Of a stretch of DNA of 35,704 nucleotides, positions 20,772 to 28,322 are shown piece after piece. The DNA lies in contig JAITHT010000080.1 of NCBI GenBank assembly GCA_031279825.1, positions 1 to 35,704 on the forward strand, written 5' to 3'. This DNA is from Desulfovibrio sp. (GTDB taxonomy: Bacteria; Desulfobacterota; Desulfovibrionia; Desulfovibrionales; Desulfovibrionaceae). The translations under genes were made by a program, and so were the position numbers. The notes beneath the pieces were generated by a model. The model did not search any database, had not been told where the DNA came from, and worked only from the letters and a program-made list of their open reading frames with translations. The stretch's first letter is position 1; each line of letters starts with the position of its first letter.

Positions 20772-21185
20772 TTATGTGCGGTTTTCTTTTTGATACTTTG
20801 ACGGGCATTTGGTCATAAGGACTTCTGCTTTAAAAATCTTGCCGGCATCTGCAAAAGAACCTTCCACAATGACTTCCGCCCCTGCCTTAAATGTATCGGG
20901 TACGATTCCTGAAAAAGTGACATGGAGCGTCTTACCGGCATCATCCTTGTCTTCAAGTTGAAATTGTATGCCGGAATCGTTTTCCATCCTGGCAATGCCT
21001 TCTTTTTTGACTGTACCGAAGAGACGGGCGGAGCGTACTTGATCCACAGGAATAGTCAGCGCTTCAGAGACATTGAGAAAATATACCGAATTTTCAGAAA
21101 TGCCGGCAAACATCAGGTATGCGACGCCGGAGAGGAAAAGTATGAGAGCGGCCGCGTATACTTTGCTATTTTTTGTCACAGACAT
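20772..21185 (-). CDS. ccmE: Haem chaperone CcmE, CxxxY type
   Basis: This 137-residue protein has an N-terminal membrane anchor (about 9-28) and a periplasmic OB-fold domain (RLFGTVKKEGI, VTFSGIVPDTFKAGAEVIVEGSF). The haem-binding site is the C-terminal CPSKY at 127-131. E. coli CcmE has HxxxY here; a cysteine in place of the histidine is the known CxxxY variant of Desulfovibrio and some archaea, which occurs in System I variants lacking CcmH. CcmE receives haem from CcmC and passes it to CcmF. GGTGA precedes the ATG at 21185. No CcmG or CcmH gene is seen in this window. Confidence 0.93.
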   Translation of the reverse strand: MSVTKNSKVYAAALILFLSGVAYLMFAGISENSVYFLNVSEALTIPVDQVRSARLFGTVKKEGIARMENDSGIQFQLEDKDDAGKTLHVTFSGIVPDTFKAGAEVIVEGSFADAGKIFKAEVLMTKCPSKYQKENRT

Positions 21186-21304
21186 ACGTCTTCACCCTTG
21201 TACTTGGGAAGATTGAGAATCACCGGAAAAAACACATGAGCGATTCGGAAGTCGGCTTTTCTTTTTTGGTCTTTATATCTTCCTGCGTACGATACCACAC
21301 TTGC

Positions 21305-21342
21305 CTGTCGTATGCAATCGAATAGCCTTATGCGTACGACAG
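21305..21342. repeat. Inverted repeat upstream of ccmE
   Basis: CTGTCGTATGCA (left) pairs with TGCGTACGACAG (right), 11 of 12 positions, across a 14-base loop. It has no T-tract. A third related copy of the half-site (TGCGTACGATAC) lies just before it at about 21286. It could be an operator for ccmE or a hairpin. Confidence 0.4.
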
Positions 21343-21403
21343 CCGTTCCGCTTTAATAATACAAGATGCCGCCGCAAGGGATACTCGCAGTGTCGGCATA
21401 ATG

Positions 21404-21436
21404 GTGCTCTGCGGTGCTGTTTTCGCCGTAGAGCAC
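21404..21436 (-). other. Stem-loop downstream of the CBS-domain gene
   Basis: GTGCTCTGCGG pairs with CCGTAGAGCAC (10 of 11) around an 11-base loop, 14 nt after the stop of the CNNM/CBS gene. The stem suits a terminator but a T-tract is missing, so its function is uncertain. Confidence 0.4.
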
Positions 21437-21449
21437 ATGTTTCGGCGGT

Positions 21450-22487
21450 TTAGTATTTGGGGGAGTCAAGCAGACGGCGACGTCTCTGCCGGGCAAGTTC
21501 GCGCAGGTCAGGCACTTCATCCGTCTCATCAACAATTTCTCGGCCGAGCACTTCTTCCAGCACATCCTCAAGAGTGACGACACCCGCCATACCGCCGAAT
21601 TCATCCAATACCACGAGAATATGTACCCGATCATCGAGAAAACGTAACAGCAACTTATCCAGCGGCAGAGATTCCAAAACGAAATGAATAGGGTGCATAA
21701 TATCGGAAAGTTTGCGCGCGTGCTGATCATCGGCAAGTTCCTCAAGTACCCGACGGCGGGATATCAGGCCGACAATATCTTCATTGTTGTCGCCGTAGAC
21801 AGGAATACGGCTGAAATGCCAGAATCCGTCAACTTTTTGCGCCTCTTGGACCGCTATATCGGCGGGCAGCGTGAACGCCACCGTGCGCGGGGTCATGATA
21901 TCGCGCACCGATTTGCTGTCCAGAGCCAAAATATTGCGGATGGAGGTCTCTTCGTAAGGTTCAAGGCGGCCACTACGGCGCAGTATACTGATAATAGCGT
22001 AAATGTCCTCTTCAGTAGCGGTCGGCCCTTTTTCTTGAGGCGTCACCAGCCTGGCTATCCATGTGGAAACCGCAATAAGGGGTTTAAGCGCGATAACCAT
22101 GGCGTCGACCGTGTACGCGAGAAAAACGGCGGCGTGTCGGCAATAGGACATGCCGAGGGTTTTAGGGATGATTTCCGAACAGAGCAGTATAAGGACGGTG
22201 AATCCCGCGGCAAATGCAATCATATACTGCTCGCCGAAAACAGCGGAGGCAAGACTGCCGGCAATGGCTGATCCGGCGGTATTGGCGATTGTGTTCAAGG
22301 TGAGAATAGCTGCAATGGGCCGTTCCACTTGGCTGCGCAAGATAAAAAGTTTCTTTCCGGCTTTTTGCCTGGACTTGCGCATATTTTCTATATGGCTCCA
22401 AGGTATGGAATACAAAGCGGCTTCAAGAAAAGAACAGAGAAAAGAAATCGACAGGGAAACGGCAATGGTCAAAAGGAGTACGGCCAT
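21450..22487 (-). CDS. CNNM/CBS-domain membrane protein (hemolysin C / CorB family)
   Basis: A 345-residue protein with an N-terminal CNNM (DUF21) membrane domain, about 1-140 (SFLCSFLEAALYSIPWSHIE, ILLCSEIIPKTLG), then a pair of CBS domains at about 190-310 (SVRDIMTPRT, RIPVYGDNNEDIVGLI, LVVLDEFGGMAGVVTLEDVLEEVLGREI). Family members are implicated in magnesium or cobalt transport. The C-terminal CorC_HlyC domain common in relatives is absent; the protein ends about 25 residues after the CBS pair. The ribosome binding site before 22487 is weak. It is a single gene on the minus strand, with structured repeats on its upstream side. Confidence 0.88.
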   Translation of the reverse strand: MAVLLLTIAVSLSISFLCSFLEAALYSIPWSHIENMRKSRQKAGKKLFILRSQVERPIAAILTLNTIANTAGSAIAGSLASAVFGEQYMIAFAAGFTVLILLCSEIIPKTLGMSYCRHAAVFLAYTVDAMVIALKPLIAVSTWIARLVTPQEKGPTATEEDIYAIISILRRSGRLEPYEETSIRNILALDSKSVRDIMTPRTVAFTLPADIAVQEAQKVDGFWHFSRIPVYGDNNEDIVGLISRRRVLEELADDQHARKLSDIMHPIHFVLESLPLDKLLLRFLDDRVHILVVLDEFGGMAGVVTLEDVLEEVLGREIVDETDEVPDLRELARQRRRRLLDSPKY

Positions 22488-22577
22488 GCAAGTATTACCG
22501 GGGCGTTAAGGGTTGTATCGTCGGGAAATAAGACGAGCGTCCGCAGACATATAGTGTAAAATGACTGTTGCATATTT

Positions 22578-22733
22578 AGAAGTCATTTCATAATTCACTA
22601 TGAACTGACTTCTAACGTCGGACGAAAGTCCGGCGCGCCGCCACAAGCGGCGTGAGCAAGCCGAAAACCGCGTTTTTCGGCGAAGCAATCCTCATACATA
22701 GGCCATTGGGCTATGTATGAAATCACTTGTAGT
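22578..22733 (+). repeat. Family B hairpin-chain element B1
   Basis: Five successive hairpins. The head is AGAAGTCATTTCATA paired with its near complement (22578-22613, 14 of 15). The second is GGAC-GAAA-GTCC with a GNRA loop (about 22620-22631). Next come CGCCGC/GCGGCG (about 22636-22652), GCCGAAAA/TTTTCGGC (about 22660-22681), and TCATACATAG/CTATGTATGA (22692-22720). The outer ends AGAAGTCATTTCATA and CAAGTGATTTCATA (complement) are similar, like terminal inverted repeats. Its core is almost identical to element B2 at 28158-28276. It ends about 90 nt before gmhB. Confidence 0.85.
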
Positions 22734-22824
22734 ATGCCCTTGCACGGATGGCAAGAGGAGTTCTTGCCAAAAAGCGTTCCTCATGCCACAAACGCACACG
22801 GTGGCCATGAATCAAGGATCCCCC

Positions 22825-23436
22825 ATGCCGACTTTTTCTTCTCTGCTTCTTGATCGGGACGGCACGCTTATTAAAGACAAGCATTATCTGGCGGATCCGG
22901 ACGGCGTGGAACTTCTGCCCGGCGTCGGCGAGTCCCTCGCCTCTCTTGCCCGGCAGGGGCTGCGTTTTTTTCTTGTGAGCAACCAATCCGGTGTGGGCCG
23001 GAAAATATTTTCCTATAAATCTGTGCTTGCCTGCAACGAACGTTTAGCCGTACTGCTTGCCGCGTACGGCGTTCGCTTCGCTGATATGCTTTTTTGTCCG
23101 CATGCACCGGCAGATGGCTGCTTTTGCCGTAAGCCGGCTGCGGGCATGTGGAAAATTCTTGAGCGACGTTACGGTCTTAACGCGGAAGATTGCTGCATGA
23201 TCGGGGATAAAGAGGAGGATATGCGCTTTGCCGCGCATGCCGCTCTTGCCGGCAGGATTTTGGTGCTCACAGGCAAGGGCTTGAGCGTAGCGGCCCGTCT
23301 CGGGATTCCTTCATCTTCCGTGTCCGAGGTGAGCAAGTTTGTGCCCGAAAGTCCCGGCCATCCTCAACTGATTATTTCCGATTTTACCTTGCTTGAACGC
23401 GGTCTTATCCTCCTTAGGCAAGAGGATGAGGCATGA
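22825..23436 (+). CDS. gmhB: D-glycero-D-manno-heptose 1,7-bisphosphate 7-phosphatase
   Basis: A HAD-family phosphatase in the ADP-heptose pathway for LPS inner core. From the ATG at 22825, which follows AAGGATCCCCC, it is 203 residues. The nucleophile motif DRDGT (D10, D12), the VSNQSGVGR segment, a zinc site CPHAPADGCFCRKP (C91, H93, C99, C101), and GDKEED (128-133) are the GmhB signature. The open frame can be extended to 22717, but the first part of that extension is translated from the end of repeat element B1 and should not be annotated. It overlaps the heptosyltransferase gene by 4 nt. Confidence 0.9.
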   Translation: MPTFSSLLLDRDGTLIKDKHYLADPDGVELLPGVGESLASLARQGLRFFLVSNQSGVGRKIFSYKSVLACNERLAVLLAAYGVRFADMLFCPHAPADGCFCRKPAAGMWKILERRYGLNAEDCCMIGDKEEDMRFAAHAALAGRILVLTGKGLSVAARLGIPSSSVSEVSKFVPESPGHPQLIISDFTLLERGLILLRQEDEA

Positions 23437-24473
23437 CGCGCATAGCGGTCTGGAATACCGCCTTTCTGGGTGATGCCGTGCTTACGCTGCCCCTGTTGCA
23501 AAGCTTGCGCCTGCGGTATCCCAAAGCCGTTCTGGATTTTTATGTGAGAGGGGGGGGGCTTGCTGCATTATTTGTCCGGAATTCCATAATTTCTTCTGTA
23601 TATACCTATGACAAGCAGGGAAAAGAAAAGGGCTTTGCCGGTCTCATCCGTCTTGGGCGCGAATTGAGCAAGCGAAAGTATGATGTATGGATATCGGCCC
23701 ACGGCAGCCTCCGCAGTTCTTTGCTTGCCATGGCTTCCCGCGCGCCGGTGCGTATCGGTTACCGGCAATCGGCCCTTGCCGGTTTGTGCCACACGCACGT
23801 CGTTGACCGTCAATTTGGACGACTGGATGAAATAGAGCGCCTTTTGCAATTGCTGCGCCCTCTTGGCCCCGGTCCGGAATCGCATTGGCCGGAAATCGTT
23901 CTTGGCCGGCAAGAAATCCGGGAGGCGGAATCTTTCTTCGCCGAATTGGGCGGCCCCGTACTCGGCTTACATCCCGGTTCCGTCTGGGCGACTAAACGCT
24001 GGCCCGCCTCCTATTTTGCGGAAATAGGGCGCAGAGCTTTGCGGACAGGCGCCGATGTGCTGCTTTTCGCCGGTCCCGGGGAAGAGGATATCGCGCTTTC
24101 CGTGTACGAACACATATCGGCAAAGTCAGGCAGAAACGAAAAATCCCGTCTTCATAACCTGTCCGGCAGGCTTTCTCTGCCGTTGTTCGCCGCGTATATC
24201 AGCCGGCTGTCCTGTTATGTCACCAATGATTCAGGTCCCATGCATCTGGCCTGGAGTCAGCATGTGCCGGTAACGGCTCTATTTGGGCCGACAGTCCGCT
24301 CTTTGGGTTTTTCTCCGCGCGGATTAACGTCTTCTGTGTGTGAAACACCTATTGCCTGTCGCCCCTGCGGGTTGCACGGCCCGATATCGTGTCCTTTGAA
24401 GCATCACCATTGCATGACGCGTATCTCTCCCGATCACGTATGGGAAGAGGTACGGGAGAAGCTTTTGTTGTAA
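23433..24473 (+). CDS. waaF: ADP-heptose:LPS heptosyltransferase (GT9, WaaF-like)
   Basis: This 346-residue GT9-family enzyme adds heptose to the LPS inner core. The N-terminal domain has IAVWNTAFLGDAVLTLP with the catalytic-type aspartate D13; the C-terminal nucleotide-binding domain has LGLHPGSVWATKRWP (about 178-190) and TNDSGPMHLA (264-273). The C-terminal CRPCGLHGPISCPLKHH resembles WaaF more than WaaC. Its start overlaps the gmhB stop (ATGA), placing heptose synthesis and transfer in one operon. WaaF and related heptosyltransferases are hard to separate by eye, so the symbol is less sure than the family. Confidence 0.85.
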   Translation: MTRIAVWNTAFLGDAVLTLPLLQSLRLRYPKAVLDFYVRGGGLAALFVRNSIISSVYTYDKQGKEKGFAGLIRLGRELSKRKYDVWISAHGSLRSSLLAMASRAPVRIGYRQSALAGLCHTHVVDRQFGRLDEIERLLQLLRPLGPGPESHWPEIVLGRQEIREAESFFAELGGPVLGLHPGSVWATKRWPASYFAEIGRRALRTGADVLLFAGPGEEDIALSVYEHISAKSGRNEKSRLHNLSGRLSLPLFAAYISRLSCYVTNDSGPMHLAWSQHVPVTALFGPTVRSLGFSPRGLTSSVCETPIACRPCGLHGPISCPLKHHHCMTRISPDHVWEEVREKLLL

Positions 24474-24525
24474 AGGAAGCAGGAATGAAGTATCGTCACG
24501 GCAGAGGCAAACAAGCGATCATTCT

Positions 24526-25530
24526 ATGAAGACTGCGGTATACTTTTTTTCTTCTCGTCTGCGGGCGTTCCTTTTTCCTTTGCTTTGCCTGCCGGCTTTA
24601 TGGGGTTGTGAAAACCCTTCTCTTACGTCCGGCGTTGTCGCTTCAGTCAATGGGCAGGCCGTTTCCTACCGGGAAATGGAGACTCGGAGGATCAACCTGT
24701 TCGCCGGTCGTTCCGCCGAAGCGCAGAATTGGAGTGAGGTTGAGATACGGGCTCAGTACAGGTATGTTATTAATCAGATTATTGAGGAACTGATTATCTG
24801 TCAGTATATGGAGAATAAGCAATTTGTTCCGGAGCCGGATTCATTGGATATGGAAGAACAGCGTATCCGCAAGGATTATCCGGAAGGTGTTTTTGAACAA
24901 ATGTTGATGGAAGAGGGCATACATTTTGATGAATGGCGGGAATCTCTGCGTAGACGTCTTGTAATCAAACAGTTTTTAGCCCAGGTGCTCAGGCCGGAAA
25001 TAACTATTACGGCTGATGAGGTACATCAATATTTTACCACGCATAATGATGATTTTTTTATTCCCGAACAATGGCATTTCATCCAGATCTCCGGTCTTGA
25101 TAAAAAAACGGTGGAGAATGCCCGCAACAGTTTTATAGCAAACAGGAATGCCACGACCGTACAAAAGGAGTTTTTGATCTCCGTTCATGATGTGCGTATG
25201 GGTAAAGATCGTCTTCCTGAGGATTTGTACAAGGAGATCGTCCCCCTGGAAATCTGGCAAGGCTCGCGGGTAAAAGCCGTTGATGACGGATTTCGTACCG
25301 TTGTGCTTATTGAAAAAAGTTCTGCGACTATGCTTGAACCCACTGAAATGGCTAAACGGGTGGAACATGCCCTGGTTGAGGATAAGATGCGGGTTCTTTA
25401 CGCTGCGTGGATGGAACAGCGCCTTGCTCGCGCAAACATTCGCCTTGCGTCTTCCTTTTTTCTCGAACATGCCTCCGAGGAGGAATCAGGGACGCCTTTG
25501 CTCATGCGGCATAACGCTACCTCTCATTGA
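24526..25530 (+). CDS. SurA-N-like periplasmic lipoprotein with degenerate PPIase region
   Basis: A 334-residue protein with a lipoprotein-type signal peptide: basic start, hydrophobic core, and lipobox ALWGC with C28 as the predicted lipid-modified cysteine, followed by Glu. The mature N-terminus (VVASVNGQAVSYREMETRR) and the helical region after it match the SurA N-terminal chaperone domain. The part from about 175 (EQWHFIQI) sits where a parvulin PPIase domain would be, but the conserved parvulin motifs are not recognisable. It is probably an outer-membrane protein chaperone rather than an isomerase. It precedes the clearer SurA gene. Confidence 0.75.
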   Translation: MKTAVYFFSSRLRAFLFPLLCLPALWGCENPSLTSGVVASVNGQAVSYREMETRRINLFAGRSAEAQNWSEVEIRAQYRYVINQIIEELIICQYMENKQFVPEPDSLDMEEQRIRKDYPEGVFEQMLMEEGIHFDEWRESLRRRLVIKQFLAQVLRPEITITADEVHQYFTTHNDDFFIPEQWHFIQISGLDKKTVENARNSFIANRNATTVQKEFLISVHDVRMGKDRLPEDLYKEIVPLEIWQGSRVKAVDDGFRTVVLIEKSSATMLEPTEMAKRVEHALVEDKMRVLYAAWMEQRLARANIRLASSFFLEHASEEESGTPLLMRHNATSH

Positions 25531-25738
25531 TATAAAGACAAGTGCGGGAGTACCTTCGTCGCCCGCCTCTTCTGCGCGGTTTTCTTGAGCGTATTGTCGG
25601 CACGTATGTCATTATTGCCTTTTGACGCTAACTGGTATAGAAAGTAAAGAGCACTCATTACTTGGTTGCTGTGTTGCAATTGTTTGTTTTTGTTCAGCTA
25701 TCGATTGTTTTACGCGTAGCTTCATTAAACAAATTTGC

Positions 25739-25743
25739 AGGAG
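25739..25743 (+). promoter_or_regulatory. Ribosome binding site deciding the surA start
   Basis: AGGAG is followed by seven bases and TTG at 25751. This places the start directly before the signal peptide and rejects the 43-residue upstream extension. Confidence 0.6.
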
Positions 25744-25750
25744 ACGTGCT

Positions 25751-26680
25751 TTGTCTATCTTTTGTAAAATTGCGGTAACGTTTCTTGTAAGTCTGTCTTT
25801 CCTTATTGCAGCACAAGCATCTGAAATAACGCTTAATAAAATTGCCGCTGTGATAAATGGAGAAATGATTACACTTCATGAACTACGCAGGCATTTAGGT
25901 GCGGAACTCGCCCGTCAGAGAATTGCTCCTGATGATCCGCGTGTGCCCGAGTTGCAATCTCAGGTACTTGATTCCATGATTAATGATATTCTTATCCGTC
26001 AGGAAGCCAAGCGTTATAAAATTACGGTTAGTGACGGCGAGGTTGAGGCGGAATTGAAAAAGATTATTGCCCGTAGCGGCATGAGTTCAGAACAATTTGC
26101 AATGCAGATGAAAAAAGAAGGTACTACCCGGGAGTTGCTTAAGGAGCGTTTGGCTGATACTCTTTTGCGGCAGCGTGTCAGCAACTTTATGATAGTGCGT
26201 AAAATTATCGTGACGAAAGAAGAAGTCGAGGAATATTACGAAAAGCACAAATCTGAATTCTCCGGACAAAAAGTCGCGAATTTTTCGATCATCATGTTGC
26301 CGGAAAAATTAAATACGCAAAGTATTTACCAGCAGCTGCTTTCCGGCACGCTGAGCTTTGAGGAAGGGGCGGCAAAATATTCGGCGGATCAATCCGCTGA
26401 ACAGAAAGGACACGTTGTCGGTATTGCGTGGGACAGGCTTCCCCAGGATATGCAAAAACTTTTGTCTTCTTTGAAAGATGGACAAATGTCTCCATTGCTC
26501 AGAACCCAAGGCGGATTTGTGATTATCAGGCGTGACGGTGTGGAGGATGCAAAACCGCTTACGTTACAGGAAGCGACGCCGCTAATAGAAGAAATCATTC
26601 GCGCCCCTCGTCTTGAAGAGCGTTTCAAGGAGTACACCAGTCAGCTACGCAGTAAGGCTGTACTTGATATTCGCATGTAA
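25751..26680 (+). CDS. surA: Periplasmic peptidyl-prolyl isomerase / chaperone, SurA type
   Basis: From the TTG at 25751 the protein is 309 residues. A signal peptide (KIAVTFLVSLSFLIAAQA, cleavage before SE) leads into the SurA N-terminal domain (LNKIAAVINGEMITLHELRRHL, MINDILIRQEAKRYKI). One parvulin-like domain follows from about 190 (VANFSIIMLPEKL, EGAAKYSADQSAEQKGHVVGIAW, GFVIIRRDGV), with a C-terminal helix after it. E. coli SurA has two parvulin domains; this one has a single copy, as in many non-enterobacterial homologues. It would assist outer-membrane protein folding. It is followed 18 nt later by the RodZ-like gene. Confidence 0.83.
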   Translation: MSIFCKIAVTFLVSLSFLIAAQASEITLNKIAAVINGEMITLHELRRHLGAELARQRIAPDDPRVPELQSQVLDSMINDILIRQEAKRYKITVSDGEVEAELKKIIARSGMSSEQFAMQMKKEGTTRELLKERLADTLLRQRVSNFMIVRKIIVTKEEVEEYYEKHKSEFSGQKVANFSIIMLPEKLNTQSIYQQLLSGTLSFEEGAAKYSADQSAEQKGHVVGIAWDRLPQDMQKLLSSLKDGQMSPLLRTQGGFVIIRRDGVEDAKPLTLQEATPLIEEIIRAPRLEERFKEYTSQLRSKAVLDIRM

Positions 26681-26698
26681 CTATCGAGGCGGGCAGCG

Positions 26699-27649
26699 AT
26701 GACACTACAGGAATTGGGGCAAGCCATACGGGAAAAACGCGTGGCTGCAAATCTTTCCATTGAGAACGTATCGGGGCGTATCAAGATTTCCGTGCGCATA
26801 CTGAAATCTATAGAGGAGGGTTCTTTCACCGATTTGCCTCATGCGGTGTACACGAAAAGCTTCATTCGGACTTTTGGATTGCTTGTAGGCTATGATCCCC
26901 TTGAACTGAACGCTCATCTGGATGAACTATTTCCTCAGGAGTCTTTGAATGAAACGCGCAACGAGCCCGGCCCCCGAACCCGTATCCTCAAAGTCCCCTC
27001 TAATAACAGCAGAAATATAGCGATTCTGCTTATCTTTGCGTGCATTATTTCGCTTATTGTCGCCGGAGGGTGGTATGTAGCGAAAAATTATGGAGATGTT
27101 ATTTTCAATTTTGTTAAAATGCCTTTCTCCGCTTTAACGGCGCCCTCATCTGACAGCAAACAGAATGAAGGTCAACAATCTGCCCTGCAGTCCGCAACAC
27201 CGGCGCTTTTCCATAACGGAAGCGTTTCTTTTTCGCAAGGGGACGCACTTTCCCCTCCGGTTGGAGTTCCTCATCCACCGTCAACGGAAAACGTACATAC
27301 CGGAGTGCCTGACGGCAAAGCGCGAATTGAAGCGCCGCAAACACACTCTGTAACTGCCGCTGCCCCCGCTTCCGCGGGGGTTGACGCTTCTGGCGCCATA
27401 AACTCAAAAAGACAGTTGCGGATTATAGCGGAAGAGCCTTGCTGGATAACCTTTCAAGCCGATGGAGTGAAAGGGCGGGAGTATACCATGCAGCCTCAGG
27501 AAATTCTTGTCATCATCTATGAGAATACGCTTGAGATCGTTTTCGGCAACGCCGGAGGGGTGACTATGGTGCATAACGGACAGGATATCGGCAAACCCGG
27601 CCGATCAGGGCAGCGTGTGGCGATGCGTTTCCCCCGCTTACGTGAATAG
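26699..27649 (+). CDS. rodZ: RodZ-like helix-turn-helix membrane protein
   Basis: A 316-residue bitopic protein. The cytoplasmic N-terminus (about 1-75) is a RodZ-type helix-turn-helix (LGQAIREKRVAANLSIENVSGRIKI, YTKSFIRTFGLLVG). One membrane helix is at about 107-127, followed by a Ser/Pro/Gln-rich linker and a C-terminal DUF4115-like domain (ITFQADGVKGREYTMQPQE, IVFGNAGGVTMVHNGQDIG). RodZ links MreB to the cell-wall elongation machinery. It closes the surA operon. After its stop there is no gene for about 670 nt. Confidence 0.83.
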   Translation: MTLQELGQAIREKRVAANLSIENVSGRIKISVRILKSIEEGSFTDLPHAVYTKSFIRTFGLLVGYDPLELNAHLDELFPQESLNETRNEPGPRTRILKVPSNNSRNIAILLIFACIISLIVAGGWYVAKNYGDVIFNFVKMPFSALTAPSSDSKQNEGQQSALQSATPALFHNGSVSFSQGDALSPPVGVPHPPSTENVHTGVPDGKARIEAPQTHSVTAAAPASAGVDASGAINSKRQLRIIAEEPCWITFQADGVKGREYTMQPQEILVIIYENTLEIVFGNAGGVTMVHNGQDIGKPGRSGQRVAMRFPRLRE

Positions 27650-27691
27650 ACGTCATTGTTCAATAACGAAACGTTTCAGGACGCCGCCATT

Positions 27692-27818
27692 AGAGTAAAA
27701 TGCTCTGAGAGTATTGTTCCAATAAGTTGTTCACCCTCCTTCACGTCGGTAAAGCTGGAGTTAGCAGACAACGGTAAACGGCGGGTGCAAGATTTCAAAG
27801 TTGATCTGCCTTAAAGGC
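27692..27818 (+). repeat. Eroded family A element
   Basis: The left side (TAGAGTAAAATGCTCT) and right side (TTTCAAAGTTGATCTGCCTTA) resemble the ends of the 127-bp family A elements and are the right distance apart. The interior has largely diverged. It lies downstream of rodZ and abuts the transposase remnant. Confidence 0.45.
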
Positions 27819-28052
27819 TTTGGGTATACAAGACTCAGCGCCTCCAGCCAGCGCCAGTGCATTTTGGTCCAGTGCCGACTCCTCAAGGCACCGCCAAAAC
27901 TGACATTACTTGGCTACTACAAAATGTGCGAAAAATTCTGGACACTACCGCTATCGTTCCGTAATGACGGACTTCTTCATTTCCACTCGCATACGCAATG
28001 CAAATATCAGCCTTATGGACGTCCAAGCCAACGTAGCGTATACTTCTCATAG
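27815..28052 (-). pseudogene. IS110-family transposase remnant, interrupted
   Basis: The minus strand from the ATG at 28052 encodes MRSIRYVGLDVHKADICIA, the N-terminal DEDD-type motif of IS110 transposases, up to about HYGTIA (near 27953). The similarity then stops. An unrelated stretch of about 80 bp bounded by GTCCAG and CTGGAC follows with a stop codon. Then TKMHWRWLEALSL, which looks like a middle part of the same kind of protein, appears at about 27815-27875. A full transposase would be about 350-400 residues, so most of the gene is gone. This region falls in the long gap between rodZ and recO. Confidence 0.7.
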
Positions 28053-28157
28053 TCTGCCCCTCACTGATTGTGGCTCTGTGCCGTTTTTTTACTGCATAAC
28101 CCACGCGTTGCAGGATTGGGCAGACCTTTCAGTATGACGGTTCAATCATCCTATCTC

Positions 28158-28276
28158 TAGCCGGACGAAAGTCCGGCGCGCCGCCACAAGCGGCGTGAGC
28201 AAGCCGAAAACCGCGTTTTTCGGCGAAGCGATCCTCATAAACAGGCCATTGGCCTATTTATGAAATTACTTTGTAG
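28158..28276 (+). repeat. Family B hairpin-chain element B2
   Basis: The core (from CCGGAC-GAAA-GTCCGG through CGCCGC/GCGGCG to GCCGAAAA/TTTTCGGC) is nearly base-for-base identical to B1 at 22617-22690. The tail hairpin CATAAACAGGCC/GGCCTATTTATG (28236-28262) has the same layout but compensating differences from the B1 tail. The head hairpin of B1 is missing here. It ends about 45 nt before the recO start. Confidence 0.85.
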
Positions 28277-28322
28277 TAATGGGCGGCGTATATGGATGCC
28301 GATATTGTATGCCGGGGTGGAT

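Noticed and set aside
27801-28052. 83-codon plus-strand frame in the rodZ-recO gap
   Set aside because: It is antisense to the IS110 transposase remnant and has no recognisable features.
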